NCBI GenBank assembly: GCA_031266805.1
Contig: JAISAH010000091.1
Span: forward strand, 1-36,013
From: Gracilibacteraceae bacterium
Lineage (GTDB): Bacteria; Bacillota; Desulfitobacteriia; Desulfitobacteriales; Syntrophobotulaceae
Length of the DNA stretch: 36,013 nucleotides
Reading direction: 5' to 3'
Shown here: positions 34,442 to 36,013 of the stretch, piece after piece
How the letters are laid out: each line of letters begins with the position of its first letter
How positions within the stretch are numbered: position 1 is the first letter of the stretch
The notes under the pieces: generated by a model
Seen by the model: the letters and a program-made list of their open reading frames with translations, nothing else
What the model was told of the DNA's origin: nothing
Databases searched by the model: none
Position numbers and translations under genes: made by a program

Positions 34442-35836
34442 TTATGGCAGCGTTTCCTCGTTCATCCCGCGGGCTATGGTCAGAAACAGAATCCGGATAT
34501 CGAGGCTCAGCGACCAGTTTTCAATGTAATACAGGTCATGGTCAATGCGGCGGGGGATGGACGTATTGCCGCGCAGGCCGTTGATCTGCGCCCAGCCGGT
34601 GATGCCGGGGCGCACCTGATGTTTTACCATATAACGGGGGACGCTTTCCTTGAATTCGCGGGCGAAATGCGGCAATTCCGGGCGCGGGCCGACCAGACTC
34701 ATGCTGCCGGCTAGGACGTTGAAAAACTGCGGCATTTCATCGAGGGAAAATTTGCGCAAAAACGTGCCGACCGGCGTGCGCCGGGAGTCGCTGTTCGTGC
34801 TCCAGCCGGTTTGTTCCGCGTCGTTCACGACCATCGTGCGGAATTTGTACATGGTGAACGGTTTTTTTCCGCGCCCGAGCCGCTCCTGCCGGAAAATCAC
34901 CGGGCCGGGCGAAGACAGGCGGACGAGCAAAGCCGTCGCCAGCATGACGGGCGAAGTCAGCACTATCAAAAACAAGGAGCCGCAGATATCGACGGCCCTT
35001 TTCAGCAGAGCGTTGCCGGTGTTGTCCAGCGGGATGCGCCGGATATTGATCAGCGGCAGTCCGTCGATCTCGTCCACGGCGGGCCGCGTCGGGATATACT
35101 CCGCGTAAAAAGGGATGAGGGAAACCTTCGTCCCCGTTTTTTCACAGAGACGGATGACGTCGCGCATGTAGGGAAAATCTTCCATTTCCAGGGCCGCGAC
35201 CACTTCGTCCGGCACGAGCCGTTCCAGGAGGGATTCCAAATCGGCAAAACCGCCGAGTTTTTTTACATCCGGCAAATCGGCGTCCCCGCTCACACAGCCG
35301 ATGATCTGATAGCCCAAAGCCTGATTCTGGGCCAGCACCGCCAGATAATCGCGGGCCAGCGGACCGGCGCCGATCAGGAGGACGTTTTTGACGTTGTAGC
35401 CTTTGAGCCGGGCCTGACGCAGGACCAGACGCAGCAGCAGCCGTTTACCCGTGGTGAGCAGCACGCAGAGAATGAAGAAAAACAGCAGGACCAGCCGGGA
35501 AAAATTAACGGTTTTCAGCAGAGCGGACACGGCCAGGGCGGCGGCGAACCCCGCCAGATTGGCCTGGGTGAGCATGATCACTTCCTCGCCGACCGAGCGC
35601 GAGCGAAACGACTCGTACAATCCCCACACGCTGTACAGGATGAGATAAAACGGGGTCAGCGCCAGACCGACGCGCAGGTAAAAATCGAAAGGCAGATGCG
35701 CCTCCGCGCTGGGCAGAGCGAAGAATCGCAGTCCGTAGGCCGCCGCTAGGGCCAGCATCACGCAAAGGCCGTCTGTGAGTATGTGCAGGTAATTGAGGAC
35801 GCGCTGGTTTTCCTTTATCATAGCCATATTGTACAC
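34442..35836 (-). CDS. Polyprenyl-phosphate sugar-1-phosphate transferase (WcaJ/bac_transf type)
   Basis: This 464-residue protein has four to five N-terminal membrane segments (about 15-140), a Rossmann-like domain with VLLIGAGPLARDYLAVL (about 150-260), one more membrane segment (about 280-305) and the catalytic Bac_transf domain. The catalytic domain carries KRAVDICGSLF, SSPGPVIFRQERLG, YKFRTM, LRKFSLDEMPQFFNVL, GSMSLVGPRPELP and RPGITGWAQINGLRG. The family loads a sugar phosphate onto undecaprenyl phosphate, the first step of exopolysaccharide, capsule or O-antigen synthesis. The first possible start is GTG at 35836, and an ATG at 35827 is an alternative; neither has a strong ribosome binding site. 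It converges with the sensor kinase gene, leaving 47 bases in which I see no clear terminator. Confidence 0.92.
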   Translation of the reverse strand: MYNMAMIKENQRVLNYLHILTDGLCVMLALAAAYGLRFFALPSAEAHLPFDFYLRVGLALTPFYLILYSVWGLYESFRSRSVGEEVIMLTQANLAGFAAALAVSALLKTVNFSRLVLLFFFILCVLLTTGKRLLLRLVLRQARLKGYNVKNVLLIGAGPLARDYLAVLAQNQALGYQIIGCVSGDADLPDVKKLGGFADLESLLERLVPDEVVAALEMEDFPYMRDVIRLCEKTGTKVSLIPFYAEYIPTRPAVDEIDGLPLINIRRIPLDNTGNALLKRAVDICGSLFLIVLTSPVMLATALLVRLSSPGPVIFRQERLGRGKKPFTMYKFRTMVVNDAEQTGWSTNSDSRRTPVGTFLRKFSLDEMPQFFNVLAGSMSLVGPRPELPHFAREFKESVPRYMVKHQVRPGITGWAQINGLRGNTSIPRRIDHDLYYIENWSLSLDIRILFLTIARGMNEETLP

Positions 35837-35896
35837 TTACCGGCGGCAAAAGTAAATGGGAACCCGCGCCAGTGTGGAGTTGAGAGAGATGCGCCG
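35837..35896. other. Short intergenic stretch with a GAG-rich string
   Basis: Between the sugar transferase start and the edge gene there are about 60 bases. They include GTGGAGTTGAGAGAG (35874-35888), similar in composition and phrasing to the GAGTGGA heptamer array at 26413. No promoter with good hexamers is evident. Confidence 0.4.
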
Positions 35897-36013
35897 TTAC
35901 AGTTCACACCCTAACCTAAAGTCATCCGCTTTCCCGAAGATCTCTGATATGCTCTGGTAAAGGTTTTTTCCTTCCGAGCGCAACCCGGCAATGACGGACA
36001 AAGCGTTGCAAAT
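35897..36013 (-). CDS. C-terminal end of a truncated gene, possibly a transposase
   Basis: On the minus strand an open frame enters from the right edge and stops with TAA at 35899-35897 after 38 residues. It contains NALSVIAGLRSEGKNLYQSI. That pattern resembles the C-terminal tail of IS66-like transposases, where a short S-V-I-A-T-x-R-x-x-G-x-N stretch precedes the end. The match is by eye and short, so the assignment is tentative. The rest of the gene lies outside the window. Confidence 0.35.
   Translation of the reverse strand: MCNALSVIAGLRSEGKNLYQSISEIFGKADDFRLGCEL

Overview
This window is a GC-rich chromosomal segment of a low-oxygen bacterium of the Bacillota. The main reason for that placement is a complete Spo0A response regulator with its diagnostic C-terminal DNA-binding domain, lying downstream of nadK and recN much as in endospore formers. 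An FprA-type flavodiiron protein and a rubredoxin/flavin-reductase fusion indicate anaerobic life. The combination of fairly high GC, a fused SecDF, an acyl-ACP thioesterase and a macroglobulin would fit a diderm Negativicutes-type lineage, but that placement is inference. Most of the window is ordinary housekeeping. No rRNA, tRNA, CRISPR array or complete insertion sequence was seen.

Layout. (1) 1-1320: the first ten codons of a leftward gene face a TetR-type regulator across a divergent promoter region with a good inverted repeat. A leftward DivIC/FtsB cell-division gene follows. (2) 1321-6255: one very large rightward gene for a membrane-anchored alpha-2-macroglobulin-like protein without a thioester motif. 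(3) 15987 down to 6231: nine leftward genes packed end to end, several overlapping by a few bases. In transcription order they are fprA (flavodiiron protein), a DEAD-box RNA helicase, an EAL-HDOD signalling protein, an S41 peptidase-like protein, an SGNH hydrolase-like lipid/ester hydrolase, a TIGR01906 membrane protein, rph, rdgB and ahcY. (4) 15988-16286: a divergent control region with promoters for both directions and a 10-bp direct repeat. (5) 16287-30496: rightward genes nadK, recN, acyl-ACP thioesterase, spo0A, pduL, lspA, rluD-like, tgt, yajC, secDF, ilvB, ilvN, an M29 aminopeptidase and a rubredoxin-flavin reductase. (6) 30549-34394: a 1281-residue double hybrid histidine kinase. (7) 34442-36013: a leftward polyprenyl-phosphate sugar transferase and, at the edge, the C-terminal end of what may be a transposase.

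How the parts relate. fprA and the rubredoxin-flavin reductase are a plausible electron-transfer pair for O2/NO reduction, although they lie about 14 kb apart. tgt-yajC-secDF and lspA-rluD are common bacterial neighbourhoods for tRNA/rRNA modification and protein export. ilvB-ilvN encode both subunits of acetolactate synthase. rph-rdgB is a common pair for RNA processing and nucleotide-pool cleaning. The nadK-recN-spo0A string lacks the argR and spoIVB genes usually found in it and carries a thioesterase in the spoIVB position. spo0A may therefore serve general regulation rather than full sporulation.

The strongest unusual signal is a roughly 110-bp, highly palindromic, in-frame insertion inside rdgB (about 7811-7927). 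It is read through as about 36 extra residues between two conserved blocks of the enzyme and looks like a small protein-coding palindromic repeat element. Others worth attention are the (Gln-Thr)-rich bait-like segment in the thioester-less macroglobulin, displaced or missing catalytic residues in the S41 and SGNH proteins, the heptanucleotide tandem repeat just before ilvB, and a 25-codon micro-ORF joined by ATGA overlaps to the genes on both sides.
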